Shown: one piece after another, positions 45,444-56,659 of the stretch | Layout: every line of letters starts with the position of its first letter | How positions within the stretch are numbered: position 1 is the first letter of the stretch | Origin: Mycogone perniciosa | Taxonomy: Eukaryota > Ascomycota > Sordariomycetes > Hypocreales > Hypocreaceae | NCBI GenBank assembly: GCA_025331125.1 | Contig: JAOALB010000004.1 | Coordinates: 186,001-250,000 of the forward strand | Length of the DNA stretch: 64,000 nt | Reading direction: 5' to 3' | The notes under the pieces: generated by a model | What the model saw: only the letters and a program-made list of their open reading frames with translations | What the model was told of the DNA's origin: nothing | Databases searched by the model: none | Translations under genes and position numbers: made by a program

Positions 45444-47345
45444 ATGGACTACAGCGCCTCGATAAACGAGACTGATGACCCGGCAGCATCACCATGGGGC
45501 AATACTCCAGGGTCTTCACCTCACCATGACCGCAGTGGCCTTGGAGCCGTTGCCGGAGAACCTCCGTCATCCCCTTTCCCGTACACCCCGCAAGCCTCCT
45601 CGAACGGCTTTGAATCGGGGGGAGATGCTGAGGAGTTCCACCCGCCTCCTACAGCGACAACTACACCGGGAATAGAGGGCGAAACCGAGGATACCGCTAC
45701 ATTGGGTGCAGATTCATCTCAGTCTGTGGCCGACTCCGAGCGACAGGTGCCCGCAGCTACGTCACATCAACAAGCTGGTACCGACGTGCAGCCAGAAGAA
45801 GCGCAACAACCCCGAAGGCCAGCACAGCCCCAACTCCGACTTCAAGCCAAGATCACAGGGCTTGAGCGAACAGGGAAGAAGGACCCAATTCTACGATTTG
45901 ACGTTCATGTATGTCCTCCCTTCGCCCCTTATTCCGTATAATTGGCCTCTGATGGGACTTAGACCAACCTTCCCCGATTTCGCACCACCCAATACCGAGA
46001 TGTCCGACGCCTGCACTCCGAGTTTGTCAAACTTGGCGAGCATTTAATATCCGCCAACCCCGAAGCATTCGTACCCGCGGTCCCCCCTCCTCTTACTTCT
46101 GCCGGCGCAGGCACCGATGAAGATGAGTCCCGAGTCAAGGCGCTGATGCAGAGATGGTTCAACTACGTGTGCGGTAATGAGGTGCTGATGAGAGATGATG
46201 AGATGGTCCTCTTTGTTGAGAGCGACTTTGGCTATAGCCCCTTGGTAAAGAGAAAGCAGCCTGCCACTGGTGTCCGGAGGAAAATTTTGAAGCAATTCGC
46301 CCCGCCTCCTGATGATACCCCTGAACTCGCCGAGGCCCGCCCGGCTGTTAAGTTGTTCTATCTTGGCGCAATGGACGCTGGGCACAAGGTTGACAAGTTG
46401 GTCAAGACACGAAGGGGTGCGTACTCCGCCCTTCTTGGACATATTGAGGCATTGAAGTCTTGCTAACAGTTCACAGGACTTGGTCTCGCAGAGTCAGACT
46501 ATGGTGTGAAGCTGGGAAGCATGCACGTACAGGAACCTCATCCTGGACTGGCCAATGCCTACAAAAAGCTTGGTAGAGTGGTTCAAACTGTTGGTGATTA
46601 CCATGCTGCACAAGCCACAGCTGAAGCAACCACCATTGGCGATCCATTCCAGTATCATTCCCAGGATGCATTCATCGTCAAGGAGACACTCACCAACCGC
46701 CAAATTCTCATCCGGGAATTCCTGCAGGCTCAGGAGGTTACACGGAGCAAGTTGAATGCTGCTGATCGCCTCAAGGCTAGCTCCAGCGTCCGACGCGAGA
46801 AAGTTGACGAAGCCATCGCTGCCCTAGATGAGGCCCGGCAAAACGAGGCCCATCTCTACAACAAGACCAACAGGGTAACCCAAAACCTCGTCCAGGAGCG
46901 CCGGAAGTGGTTCGACCGCACGGCTGCCGACCTGCGCATGGAAATTAGGGAATTCGTCCTTCGCGAGATCGAAGCTGAGCGCCGGACACTCGCCCTGCTC
47001 GAGAGTGTCCGTGGCGATATCCGCTCTATCGACTCCTCCGGTGGCTTGAGTCGTCTCGGCCGCGAGGCACACCCAACTACACGACGCACCAGCCTCGCTG
47101 CTAGTCAGGGACCCAAGGGCGACGCATGGAGTGGCGTCCCGCGCCGTTCCGATGCCACCAGCCGGAGCGTCTCAAGCAGCTTCGTGGGTAAAGTCCCCGA
47201 GGAGGTTGAAGGCGAGGATGGGCAGGATTCTGGCTCGGGTAAGCTAGGTGCTGGTCTTGGGGGCTTGACGGGCCTCGAGGAAGATGATGAGGATCGAGTC
47301 GACGCGAAGAATGCTGTGAGCCGGTTGGCAACGAGCACCTTTTGA
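45444..47345 (+). CDS. vps17: Retromer subunit Vps17 (PX-BAR sorting nexin)
   Basis: Forms the membrane-bending sorting nexin dimer with Vps5 in retromer, recycling cargo from endosome to Golgi. Exons are 45444-45908, 45963-46416 and 46477-47345; introns are 54 and 60 nt, the second with a CTAAC branch site. Phases close to 595 aa. Residues 1-125 are a low-complexity acidic/Ser/Pro leader. The PX domain follows (~130-240; LRLQAKITGLERTGKKDPIL, RFRTTQYRDVRRLHSEFVKL). A BAR domain of long helices spans ~290-530 (SMHVQEPHPGLANAYKKLGR, LIREFLQAQEVTRSKLNAAD, LVQERRKWFDRTAADLRMEI). The tail is Ser/acidic-rich and ends RLATSTF. The match to fungal Vps17 is clear from the PX-BAR pairing. Confidence 0.94.
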
Positions 47346-47573
47346 GTTGGGGTGGTGGTGGTCGAAGCCACTTGTATTTTCATCATTCTTATTCGTATAT
47401 CTAGTCACAGAATGCTTCCGATATGAAAGAAGGCTCATCAAATCATTATGTATCATCCGCCGTCCCTTGATCCCGTTTTCTCACCTAAATACACAACAAA
47501 ACGCCGAGTCATGTCTTGACTTTTTAATACATCTAAAATAGGTTTTGAGGCAACAAGATTCCCCAGGTGGCCA

Positions 47574-48882
47574 TCACATATGGAGATCGCCTGTGCCTGA
47601 TATGCTCAATGTGATACCGCCAGGGTATTCAACCGCCCCGCCGCGCCTGCCAGATGCTCTGCTGGATTCAATGATGCTGAATTTTTTTCCTACTTCCCTC
47701 GCCTGGCTCACGCTCTGCATGATGGAGTTCAACAGACCGACGAGGTTTACATTGTTTGTCTCACTCTGCACCTCCTTCTCGAACTCCTCCTTGTCTGAGG
47801 GGATGACGAGATCTAGTCGACTCACGAGCGCTTGGATCTGTCGAAGCACGGTCAAGGACGGAGTGGTACTATCCGTATCCATGCTCTCCCCTTCTGTATT
47901 TCCTCCGTTGATGTAGGAGGGCGGCAGTCGTTCAAGGTAAGTGGTGATGAGCTGAATTCGAGAGTGCAGCATTTTGATGGCGTTGGCCTTGGCCGTGAGT
48001 GAAGCGAGCATTTCCTCCTCCTCACGAGTAAGGGTAGTAACGTCATCCTGCGTCGCCTCCTTCTTTTCTTCGCCCTCGCTTTCCACAAGCCTTCGCTTCC
48101 CCTTTCCGTTCGATTCTATCGACCGGGATGGGCGCTCATCTTTGGTAGCAACGGCGGCCGCGGCGGTGGATGTACTAGCCGCGGCACTACCACCGCCGCC
48201 TGTCACATAATTCATGCTGATCATCTCGGTCTCGTCTGTTTCAACAGAGTAAGGAACTTCTCGAAATTTGAGCTTGAGCGGAGACTCGCCGTCGTCCATC
48301 GTCTTGTCCTCCCCATCAGTGTCGGCCTTGGCGTCGTCGACTTCATAATTGCTTTCGTATATTGTCAGCGGCAGCTTGCCGCCTACTGAATGGTGCAAGA
48401 CTTCCTGTGGATGGAAGCCTAGAAGAACAGGGGACTCGTTCCACCTCTCTAGTATTTGGTTGTGGATAGGCAGAATGGTGGGCGAAGGACCGGACGACGA
48501 AAGGAGCGTGTACCACCCCACCAATTCCAATTTGCGCTCCTTATGTACGGTGACCACTGATTCAAGAGTTAGTAGAGTAGCTATACGATCGAGGATGATA
48601 CATACTTTGGTCTAGTCTTGCGCCAAACTTGGCCGCATTGAGCAGATAGCCACCATCAACTTCTGGCGCAGCCTGTGTATGGCATTCGAAGGCGTGCTCT
48701 ATGGTGATTTCACGACCGTTTTGTTGGCCTAGCAGGGCGCCGACTATGGGCCCCTGTTGCTGTCGTAGAGTGTGTCGTGTGATGTAGTCGGAAATCGTGA
48801 GGAGGACAAGAGGATGCAGCACAGCCTGGAGCTGGGAGCTCTTCTGGCCCGAGACCAAGGGGTTTACGGCTGGAGCATCCAT
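47574..48882 (-). CDS. csn6: COP9 signalosome subunit 6 (MPN domain)
   Basis: A structural subunit of the COP9 signalosome, which removes Nedd8 from cullins. Exon 1 is 48606-48882 (MDAPAVNPLVSGQK) and exon 2 is 47574-48556. A 49-nt intron with an ACTAAC branch joins RLDQ-M-VTVHKERK, giving 419 aa. The MPN domain starts at ~residue 20 (AVLHPLVLLTISDYITRHT, GPIVGALLGQQNGREITIEH). The JAMM zinc ligands of catalytic MPN+ proteins are not apparent, as expected for CSN6. WNESPVLLGFHPQEV and the C-terminal helix LLNSIMQSVSQAREVGKKFS support the call. A low-complexity Ala/Ser and Lys/Glu insertion of about 60 residues lies between the MPN core and the C-terminal helices and makes the protein longer than animal CSN6. 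Confidence 0.93.
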
Positions 48883-49219
48883 GATGCCTGCCGAACTGCT
48901 GTTGACTCGATGGTAACTTGGCTGCCACAACAGTGAAAGTGAAAGGGTGCGGAGAAGAGGAAGCCAGAAGAGAGGTAAACGAGTCTGCAGTATGTGGTGG
49001 TAGTGATCGTTAATCGTACTCGTAGATAGTAGTAGTACTTCGTATGTAGATAGATAATGCGAGTTGTAGCTTCAAGGTGGTGAACAGATGCCCCGCGTGC
49101 CTGTGGGGTCGGCCAATGCGGCTTAGCGCTATCGCCTTACCATCTGAGCTGAAGCTTTATGCAGAGGTTATGCATACCTATGATGCAAGAGAAAGCGGCT
49201 GGATAATTTAGTATCTGTC

Positions 49220-49270
49220 TACGGAGTACGGAGTACCAAGGCAATGTATTTATCACATTACTACTCCGTA
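49220..49270. repeat. Cluster of three TACGGAGTA motif copies
   Basis: Two overlapping forward copies (49220-49228, 49227-49235) and one reverse copy (49262-49270) lie within 51 nt upstream of CSN6. They belong to the dispersed family. Confidence 0.8.
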
Positions 49271-49909
49271 CTAACTTAGTACTACTATTCGCATTCGGCT
49301 ATCAACAACACAATTTCCTATGTTATGATAACGGCCACCTTCGGCGCCCTCTATTTTCTAGCTTTCTAGTTAGCTTCAATTGTGAGGATTCCTCGAGTAT
49401 TGCTGTCACGCTCAACAGCTAGATCCGACAGTATTGAATCGGCAATTATAGGGTATTTTAGCTTGTGAGCTGGAGAAGCCAGTAGTAATTGAACGAGTGC
49501 GAACACAAGGAGGAAATGGTCTTGACAGCACTAGAGCTTTGATAATAATCCTCCGATCAAGAAAATAACTTCCCCCGAACCCATGGTTTAGACAGCTTGG
49601 ATCGACACTGCATCTTAAAGACTTTAGCGGGGACAAGAACGCATGAATGTCCATAATTTAAGCTCCAACGAGTTGATAGACTTGTTTAAAGGACAAGAAT
49701 TGCAACCTACGAGTAGAGAGTCTCAGCGTCAAACCCGTTGTGCTAGACCAGCAAAAGTAAAGCGTACGCCTCAACAGTCGCAGTACTAGCTGATAGTGTG
49801 GCTTTTATTTGCTTTGTGTCAGTCGAGGGCTCCAAGACAATACTAGTTCAGTTAGGTATGTACGTATGTTCATAACTTCGGGACTACGGCATAGCAGCGA
49901 ACGCTAATT

Positions 49910-50380
49910 CTACAGCCACGCAGGGTTCAGTGAGTTTGGGTAAGGAAGAGGGTCTACTTTGTATGTCTCAGCGTTCTTGATATCCGGGCGAAGAATGCTC
50001 CGGACAGCCTTGTCAGGCTGATCACTAGTGCGTTTCGTATGGATATCGGATGCCGATATGCGAACTGGGGATTTTAGAACTGCCGAAGATTGATTAGTAT
50101 TCACAGTATCTACTCCGTACTCCCTGAGCTCAACTTTATTCTTGAATTGACGCCATGTTCCATAAAAATTCATCATTGAGCTCCAGGGAACATCATCTAT
50201 TATCACATTAGAAGCTCTTTCAGCGCGTATTCGTGTGCGGTAGCAATCCTTCCCACCACATAACACTTCCACTGTATCTTCTTGTGGTTTTCATTCAAGC
50301 TATGAAACAACCGGCATACGAGCGCCCAGTTGAGAGTGTTTCCTCTCCATTTAGATAGAACGTGCGGCATTTTAGCCATT
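49910..50380 (-). pseudogene. Possible degraded gene of unknown family
   Basis: From an ATG at 50380 a frame reads MAKMPHVLSKWRGNTLNW for 59 codons and stops. From about 50275 another frame on the same strand overlaps it and continues for about 120 codons (ELREYGVDTV and SDQPDKAVRSILRPD lie in it) to a stop at 49910. The residue composition of the first segment looks protein-like. A frameshifted relic is one reading and chance open frames another. The second frame translates a copy of the dispersed 9-mer at 50111, which argues against purifying selection. No domain was recognised. Confidence 0.2.
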
Positions 50381-51482
50381 CCACTAGTACTACGGAGTAC
50401 TTCTATCAACGACAGGCATCACTGAAGCTCATCTGCGAATCAGCTCCGTCGAAGATGTAGTTGGCGCTAGAATCGGGAAAGGATCCGCTGTCTGCACATG
50501 AGACCGTTAAATTTCCGATATGTGCACCAGATGGAATCCATGAATGATTAGACAATGCTCTCCTGAGCTAGCAAAATCCCCTCAAACCATAGGGCAACAA
50601 GGCTCCCGTCTTTCGTACCGTCCTCATCTTCCGAAAATAGCGTCCATAGCTTCACAACTACGGAGTACTTTCACAAAGAATAGAGAAACAAGTACGGGGT
50701 ACAAGCATTTATATATGTTTTTGGCTATCAATCAATACACAACAGTATGATGGCATATACATGAGCGAAATGAGGGGTTGAATTATTCTCTATTTAGTCC
50801 AAATAGTAGGAATCTAGATCGAAGACTGTCCTCCATTCTATGTAGACGGAGGCAAAATTATGTGTAGCTCCGCGGCCTCATTCCATGGAACCACGAGTCA
50901 TCACCCCTGAATCATTCTGAAAAGGGAAATAGCTGTACCGTTGTGAAAGCTCCCGAGTGCCGTAGTCCGGGATTGTGTACATAGGCACTAACTAACGTGT
51001 AAAAATTAACGCCAGCTCGGTAGCGTTCGTTGACATATCACGTTCATAATATTGGTGGACGTCCCCCTGCAACCCAGACAGCCAATGCTATAGCTTTACA
51101 AAGTACTCTGTACACTAACATGCTATGTTGTAGTATGTGGTTTCTTTAGCTTTGCCGAAGAAATTACCGGCTCGTTGACTAAGCCTTAGCTATGAACTAG
51201 TTCTACATCTGGGGTAGCAGAATGATGTCGCCTTCTCTCTAAAAGCGTGAATCCTCAATGCCTCGAGTAATGGAGAGTCCCCTGTCCAAAGGGTTCTAAT
51301 CTTTAAGATCCCCCGATCCCCCGATCCCCCCAATTATTAATTCAAGGTGCTTCTACCAAGCAGGCAAAGCCCAGAGCTCTTCTCTTGTATACCCTCTTTC
51401 CAGCCCACATAGTTTCATTGCTTCCTCCATCTATCATTTTGGATCCAAACTCTACACTCTCTACGCTTCTTGGACATTCATT

Positions 51483-52583
51483 ATGGATCTCGCTTCTATT
51501 TACTTTGGCCTATTTTTAGGCATATTTGTCTTCACCTTTACAAAGGTCGTACAACAAACCCGACTCATATGGAGACGCACGCATACCTTCAACGCTTACT
51601 TGTATATGATCTGGACAGAGGCATGGGTGAATTTTATCTTTGCTCTCGTTACGTTCCTCTTCCTTAATGAAATTATTCCTGGAAGGTAATTTATCAACCC
51701 CCGCACGTCCCTGGCATAAAGGCTTACAATTGCTAGTATTGGATTTTACTTCTTGACCGGTAACTATTACCACAAACTTTTGCGAGGCTCTAGGCTGATC
51801 AATTCGCAGTGCTTGTTTGGGCAATTCAGACGCAGCTTCTGCCACAAATTATTGCCAACCGTGTCTCCCTCATCATGACCAACAAACGAAGAGCCACGAA
51901 GCTGAAATGGGGCCTTGTGATTTCTATCCTTTTCATCAACATCGCTGTTGGCTATATCTGGACTGTTGCGCATCTTGAATCCGCTACCCCTGCCCAGATT
52001 TATATGAACTATGTATTCGAAAAAGTCGAGAAAGCGTTCTTCCTTGTTCTCGACTTGGGACTCAACCTCTACTTCTTGTACTTGGTTCGCTTCCGCCTGA
52101 TTGCGGAAGGTTTAAGCAAGTATTGGAGACTTTTCAACTTCAATGTTGGGATTGTGTTTCTCTCTACGTCAATGGACGTTCTGCTCCTTGGATTCCTAAG
52201 CTTGCCCGACCCTTACTTGTGAGTTTCTCACTGCAGTGTTCTAACAAGAGATCAACTAACCTCAATTATGCAGATATGTTCAGTTCGCCCCCGTCGCATA
52301 TATCATCAAGCTGTATATTGAGCTCCAAATGGCTGTTTTGATCTCCAAGGTTGTGCGGAGTGGCGCAGTTGAGCGAGGAGACGACTGGAACGGAAGCAGT
52401 GGTCATAAAGCTACCGGGGGACATCAAACTCTCACTTCCCGCGTTGTCGTCACTGCCGCGTTAAAGCCAGAACGTACACGGTCAACCACATTTGAAGTCG
52501 AGAATGGCATTGTAAAGACGGTTGAGACTACTGTTATGGTGAATGAGATGGATGATGGCCACAGTGACCTGTCGAAGGTTTAG
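51483..52583 (+). CDS. Polytopic membrane protein of unknown function (about 7 TM)
   Basis: Four exons: 51483-51685, 51737-51759 (23 nt), 51810-52218 and 52274-52583. Introns are 51, 50 and 55 nt and phases close to 314 aa. The micro-exon supplies most of IGFYFLT between IIPGS and VLVWAIQTQLLPQI, exactly where a membrane helix must continue. About seven helices are visible, starting with YFGLFLGIFVFTFTKVV and including WGLVISILFINIAVGYIW. Polar and charged motifs include IANRVSLIMTNKRRATKLKW. The soluble C terminus is Thr/Ser-rich and ends DDGHSDLSKV. The layout resembles fungal integral-membrane, PTH11/rhodopsin-like orphan proteins, but no CFEM domain or specific signature is present. The role is unknown. 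Confidence 0.78.
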
Positions 52584-52733
52584 TTGTGGTCAGATGAGCA
52601 GAGAATGTTATGACTTGACACCTTTTTTCTCCTTTTTTTTACTTCTTTTTATTATGAAGGTAATACTATGTATCATTAGCTCTCTATATACCCTTACTTA
52701 ATGCTCCTCTTGGAACATGGATGCCATACGACA

Positions 52734-53078
52734 TCAGCAGCTTGCCTGTGTACATCCTCGTTTCTGCCTAACCCCGAAAAGAGCCAACATTCTCTTTCGC
52801 GCAGTCTCTTCTATTCGCCGCTCTGTCTCGGCCATAACAGCCGTGTTGTTCAACGCCTTTGCTTCACGATACAGGTCACTCCATGTGGCATGTAACCTGT
52901 CGAATTCATTATTGATCCTCCTCCGCAACTCCTCCGGGTGACAACTCGCGCAAGTGTCCCGAAGGTGGTAGAGCTCAAAATTTTGGCGACAGCTGTCCCC
53001 CTTCTCGGGTGGGCATTGCTGAGTGTTTTGCACAAGGTCATGTCCACAGGACATTCGAAATTTCGTACCAGAGCACAT
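52734..53078 (-). CDS. Small Cys-rich protein of unknown function
   Basis: An intronless 114-aa frame starting MCSGTKFRMSCGHDL. The open frame continues upstream without an ATG. Cysteines sit at 2, 11, 22, 30, 43, 46, 109 and 114. The CGH plus CPPEKGDSC plus CASCH spacing suggests a small zinc-binding fold. A charged helix follows (LRRRINNEFDRLHATWSDLY, then ETERRIEETARKRMLALFG). No signal peptide is present, so a secreted effector is unlikely. It is convergent with the membrane protein gene, 150 nt away. No family was recognised. Confidence 0.55.
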   Translation of the reverse strand: MCSGTKFRMSCGHDLVQNTQQCPPEKGDSCRQNFELYHLRDTCASCHPEELRRRINNEFDRLHATWSDLYREAKALNNTAVMAETERRIEETARKRMLALFGVRQKRGCTQASC

Positions 53079-53569
53079 TGTAATAAGTTTAGTAGAAAAT
53101 GGCAAAAAGTTCTCTGCAACTGATGGAAACCCCCTTTTGATGGCTCCTGATACTCTATTTAAATAATTTACACAGATTATTTCGATCGCTGTAGGTTTCT
53201 TTGTGGAGTTGATTCCATTCAGCCAACATCAATAAGCAGAACATACCAACACAAACAGTGAACAGGACGGAAGATATTCGAGAACAATTAAGCGAGTGCT
53301 TATCAAACGCAATTATCACACATCAAAGATCAGTCCCGAAGGCCATTTTGTACAAGAGAGGTACCCGTTTATTAGATTACTCTATGCTATCTAGATAGGG
53401 CTAAATTTCGCTAAGTGTATAGTCCAAGATGCTCAGATCCATCCTTGACCTTTTCTAAGAATTGTGTGGAGATTTTCCCAGTTCCCAAAAGACGTCTCTT
53501 TTCAAAAGAAAAAAAAGGCGGTGTTTCATATAATCATAGTGTCAACTAAGACCATAAGAAGCCGCTTTC
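53079..53569. other. Spacer upstream of Cys-rich gene, 3' of MFS gene
   Basis: About 490 nt. The TATTTAAATAAT stretch at 53154-53165 is a possible TATA-like element about 75 nt upstream of the Cys-rich ATG on the minus strand. No gene was seen. Confidence 0.4.
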
Positions 53570-55457
53570 TCATTGTGCCTGTGGGTTCTTGTCCTTCTTG
53601 ATGCTCCTCCACTGAACACCAAAGGCACAAAGCAATTGAGCGCATGTGAGTGCCACTGTAGCCAAAAATATCCGTGTGCATGCATGGTTGTACGCATCTA
53701 TAACAGTCGGCATGTACTCGGCTGGGACAATTTGGTGGAGCTCAGTGGCACCACTGCTAATAATCATGATGGGATCCAGGCCTGGAATATTGGAGAGACG
53801 AGAAACGAGAAGACTGCTCAGAATGGTTTGGCTAACTGAGACGAATATCGCACCGCCGAGTTGCTGGGCGAAAAAAGTAATGGCGAGACCCGTGGGAACA
53901 TCCGCCTTGGGAAGAACCGCTTGTACGGCCAAGCCGACCGTTTGCATTCCAAAGCCTACCCCAAAACCAGTCAGGAACTGATAGGCAATCCAGTGAGGGG
54001 ATCCTGTGGTTGGGGTGAACGTGCTCAAGAGGCCCTCACCAACTGCCATGATACACGGGCTAAGGATCATAGACGGAACATAGTATCCGCTCTTTTGCGT
54101 AAGTACACTGGAAATAATACCCGCGACGACGAGACTCAACACAAGCGGGATGGTGTAGATGCCGGATTTGACGGGGTCAGCTGCTTGAGTAGTTTGGACT
54201 GAAAGCTTGTGAGCCCTCAGACGTAAGAGTGGGAGATACAAGTGAGCAACTTACACCACAGGGGAATGAAGTAGACCAGGACGATCATGGCGCCCGCGAG
54301 AAACAGCATGTAGAATGTGCCTGACAGCATGGTCCGCTGCGTGATGATCCTCACAGGCAGTGATGCCGAGTCGGGCATCTTCACTTGAACCACGGCGAAG
54401 GCAATCCCGGCCAGTCCAAACATGACAAAGAGCAGGATGATACGCCAGTTGCTCCATGCATAAGTCGAGCCACCCCATTGCAGCGCGAGCAACAGGCAAA
54501 CCGTGCACGGGATGAAGAAGAAAGTGCCTAAAGGGTCGAGCCGTATGATTTGTTCCCTCACTGGCGTGGACTGCTTGGGTTTTTCGGGTGACTTGAAGAA
54601 GAGGAAGAGGCAAGCAAATGCGACAACCCCAACGGGAAGGTTCATGTAGAAGCACCATCTCCACGTTGCTCTCTCAGTGAAAGCACCGCCAAGCAGCGGT
54701 CCAGAAATAGATGCGACACCAAAGACCATAGCGAAGAGTGCTAGTAGACAGTATTAGCATATGGGTTCACTTGGAAACAGGCTTCTCCCTTCATGGATTC
54801 ACACTGACATTGAAAAATGGGACGCTTATGCAGAGGTACCAGGGGGATAATGGTCATCATAGAGCCAGTCATTATACCCGCAGCTCCAACTCCAGCAATA
54901 GCTCGACCAAAGATGAAGACAGGAGAGTTTGGAGCCGCGCCGCAGATGGCAGAACCAACCTCGAAGATGAAGATACAGGAGATGAACGCCCACCGCAGAT
55001 CATAGAATCTGTATATGCGTCCCCAGAGGAGTTGAAAAGCGGCAGTCGTCAGCATGTAGGACGAGCCGTACCAGCCGATATCCCCCAAGCTCTTGAACTC
55101 ATCGGTGATTCGAGGGATGGCTGTCGACACGATGGTGCGATCGAGGGCGACGAGCAGCATTGAGACCAAAGTTGAGAAGATGATCAACCAGAATTTGATG
55201 CTCTTTGGCTGGTAGTTTGCCTCAGCCTCACTTTCTGAGGTGGGACCGGCTGACTTGGCCGTTTCAACATCAGCGTCCGAAGGCTGTGGCTCTTCTTTAG
55301 GGATGTCTGTCAATATTCCTCGTTGGCCATCCTCCTTTTTTTCATTGTAGTGGTCGTCAGGTTTATGAGCAGTTTCCGACGATGATAATGAACCACGGTG
55401 TTGGGTGTTAGGAGGGTGTGATGGCAGACCAGTGAGCTTTTCGTCGGGGGCAGACAT
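53570..55457 (-). CDS. MFS drug:H+ antiporter, DHA2 (14-TM) type
   Basis: A proton-coupled plasma-membrane exporter of the kind that removes fungicides or the cell's own metabolites. Exons are 54809-55457, 54255-54740 and 53570-54198; introns are 68 and 56 nt. Phases close to 587 aa. A hydrophilic N terminus of about 85 residues precedes the first helix (IKFWLIIFSTLVSMLLVALD). The DHA2 motif LDRTIVSTAIPRI follows, and the motif C region GPLLGGAFTERATWRWCFYM is clear. The second splice joins FIPLW-F-QTTQAADPVKSG, typical of this family. About 14 helices can be counted. It is divergently oriented to a Zn2Cys6 regulator gene across 1.2 kb, a frequent arrangement for regulated exporters. The substrate is unknown. 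Confidence 0.9.
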
Positions 55458-56659
55458 GCTGTGAGGTCAGTAGTATGACAGTTGGTATAATCCACATGAG
55501 ATATTGATGAATACTTATTGTTTGGAGCAGATGGAAACATGATATATATACACATCAGCTATCAGCTATCACCACATTCGGGGATCAAGGAGACATAAAC
55601 ATAGCCGAGCCCCAGGGGCGGGCGCATGAGCAGTCGTGCGCATTATTGTAAATACGGATGAAAGATGTTTTTTCAGGCTTCGGTGCCGTATTGGCTCGGA
55701 ACCGCAGTGGCTATATGGAGATTAGTAGTGAGAGTTCGTTCTATGTTCTCTCTATGCATTATTATGGAGTAGTAGCAGTAGTGTAGTTGATAATAAATAG
55801 ATACCCTGTAATATCTAATCGATGCCAAGCTTCGGACGCGACGGTTAATGGTTGTTTCCGGTGATCAGACGCTAATCTGGATCGGGACGCCCTTGACGTG
55901 GTATCCCATTTATCTCGGGACCGAGCTCTCGACTCAGTCTCCGAAAGTCGTCTCCAACAAGTCACCCCATTCGAGTCCCATCTCCGCAGCGTCTGCGTAA
56001 CGGACAGACTATTTGGCTGTGGATGGTGTCAGAGCGGATGAGCCACCATCTCTGCTAAGGTTCACGTTCTGCCAGCCAGCTAACGGCTAACGGCTTTTTT
56101 TGACGGCATCTTAACGGGTTTCCAACGTCTGCTTCCCCCCCCCAGCATTCCCTGCCCTGCTGGGCAATCGCTCGACATCTGATTCGCGACTTTTCTCTAC
56201 CTGTCTCTGACGAAGGGAACTCACCTTGCAGTAGTATTAGCACCCTATCACCGGTCTGCTGCAGCATACCATCATCCGCTCCGGGGCCCCGTACGCCGTC
56301 TCCGTGGCCAGAGAGTCTGTCTCTCAGGGCTGATCGCCATTTGGTCCGGCGGGCCTTGGCTCGTGTGACAGAGAGGCGGTACTCTTCAAATTCTGTGAGG
56401 TTCCTGGCTCGTGGCATCCAGGCACAGGCTCAAAACAGCCCGAGGTTGGGTCTTCTTGTGAGCTCCACACGCGCTCAAGAGCCCATGCACATCGCACAGA
56501 GCGTTGCCACCAACCAATCAGCCTGAGCACCTTGGAAACACACCCATTTCAGGGGAGAACTCCCGTTACCCCCCCAGAACAGATTGCTTGGGATTGTCGA
56601 TATCCCGTATCCCACTTGCTTACACACCGGTCTCTTGCATTCGTGTATTACCATGAGCC
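55458..56659. promoter_or_regulatory. Divergent intergenic region between exporter and Zn2Cys6 regulator genes
   Basis: 1.2 kb separates the two ATGs. A TATATATA stretch at ~55541-55549 lies about 90 nt upstream of the exporter ATG. CCAAT occurs near 56514 (accaatca). No obvious inverted CGG pair of the kind bound by Zn2Cys6 dimers was picked out with confidence. No gene was seen. Confidence 0.4.

Larger units (their letters stand above)
48883..51482. other. 2.6-kb spacer with dispersed repeats and a doubtful coding relic
   Basis: This is the CSN6 promoter side and the upstream region of the membrane protein gene. It contains seven exact 9-mer copies: 49220, 49227, 49262, 50111, 50391 and 50659 and the TACTTCGTA variant at 49036. 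A possible degraded gene lies at 49910-50380. A CCCCGATCC-like duplication lies near 51309-51330. Nothing else was recognised. Confidence 0.5.
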
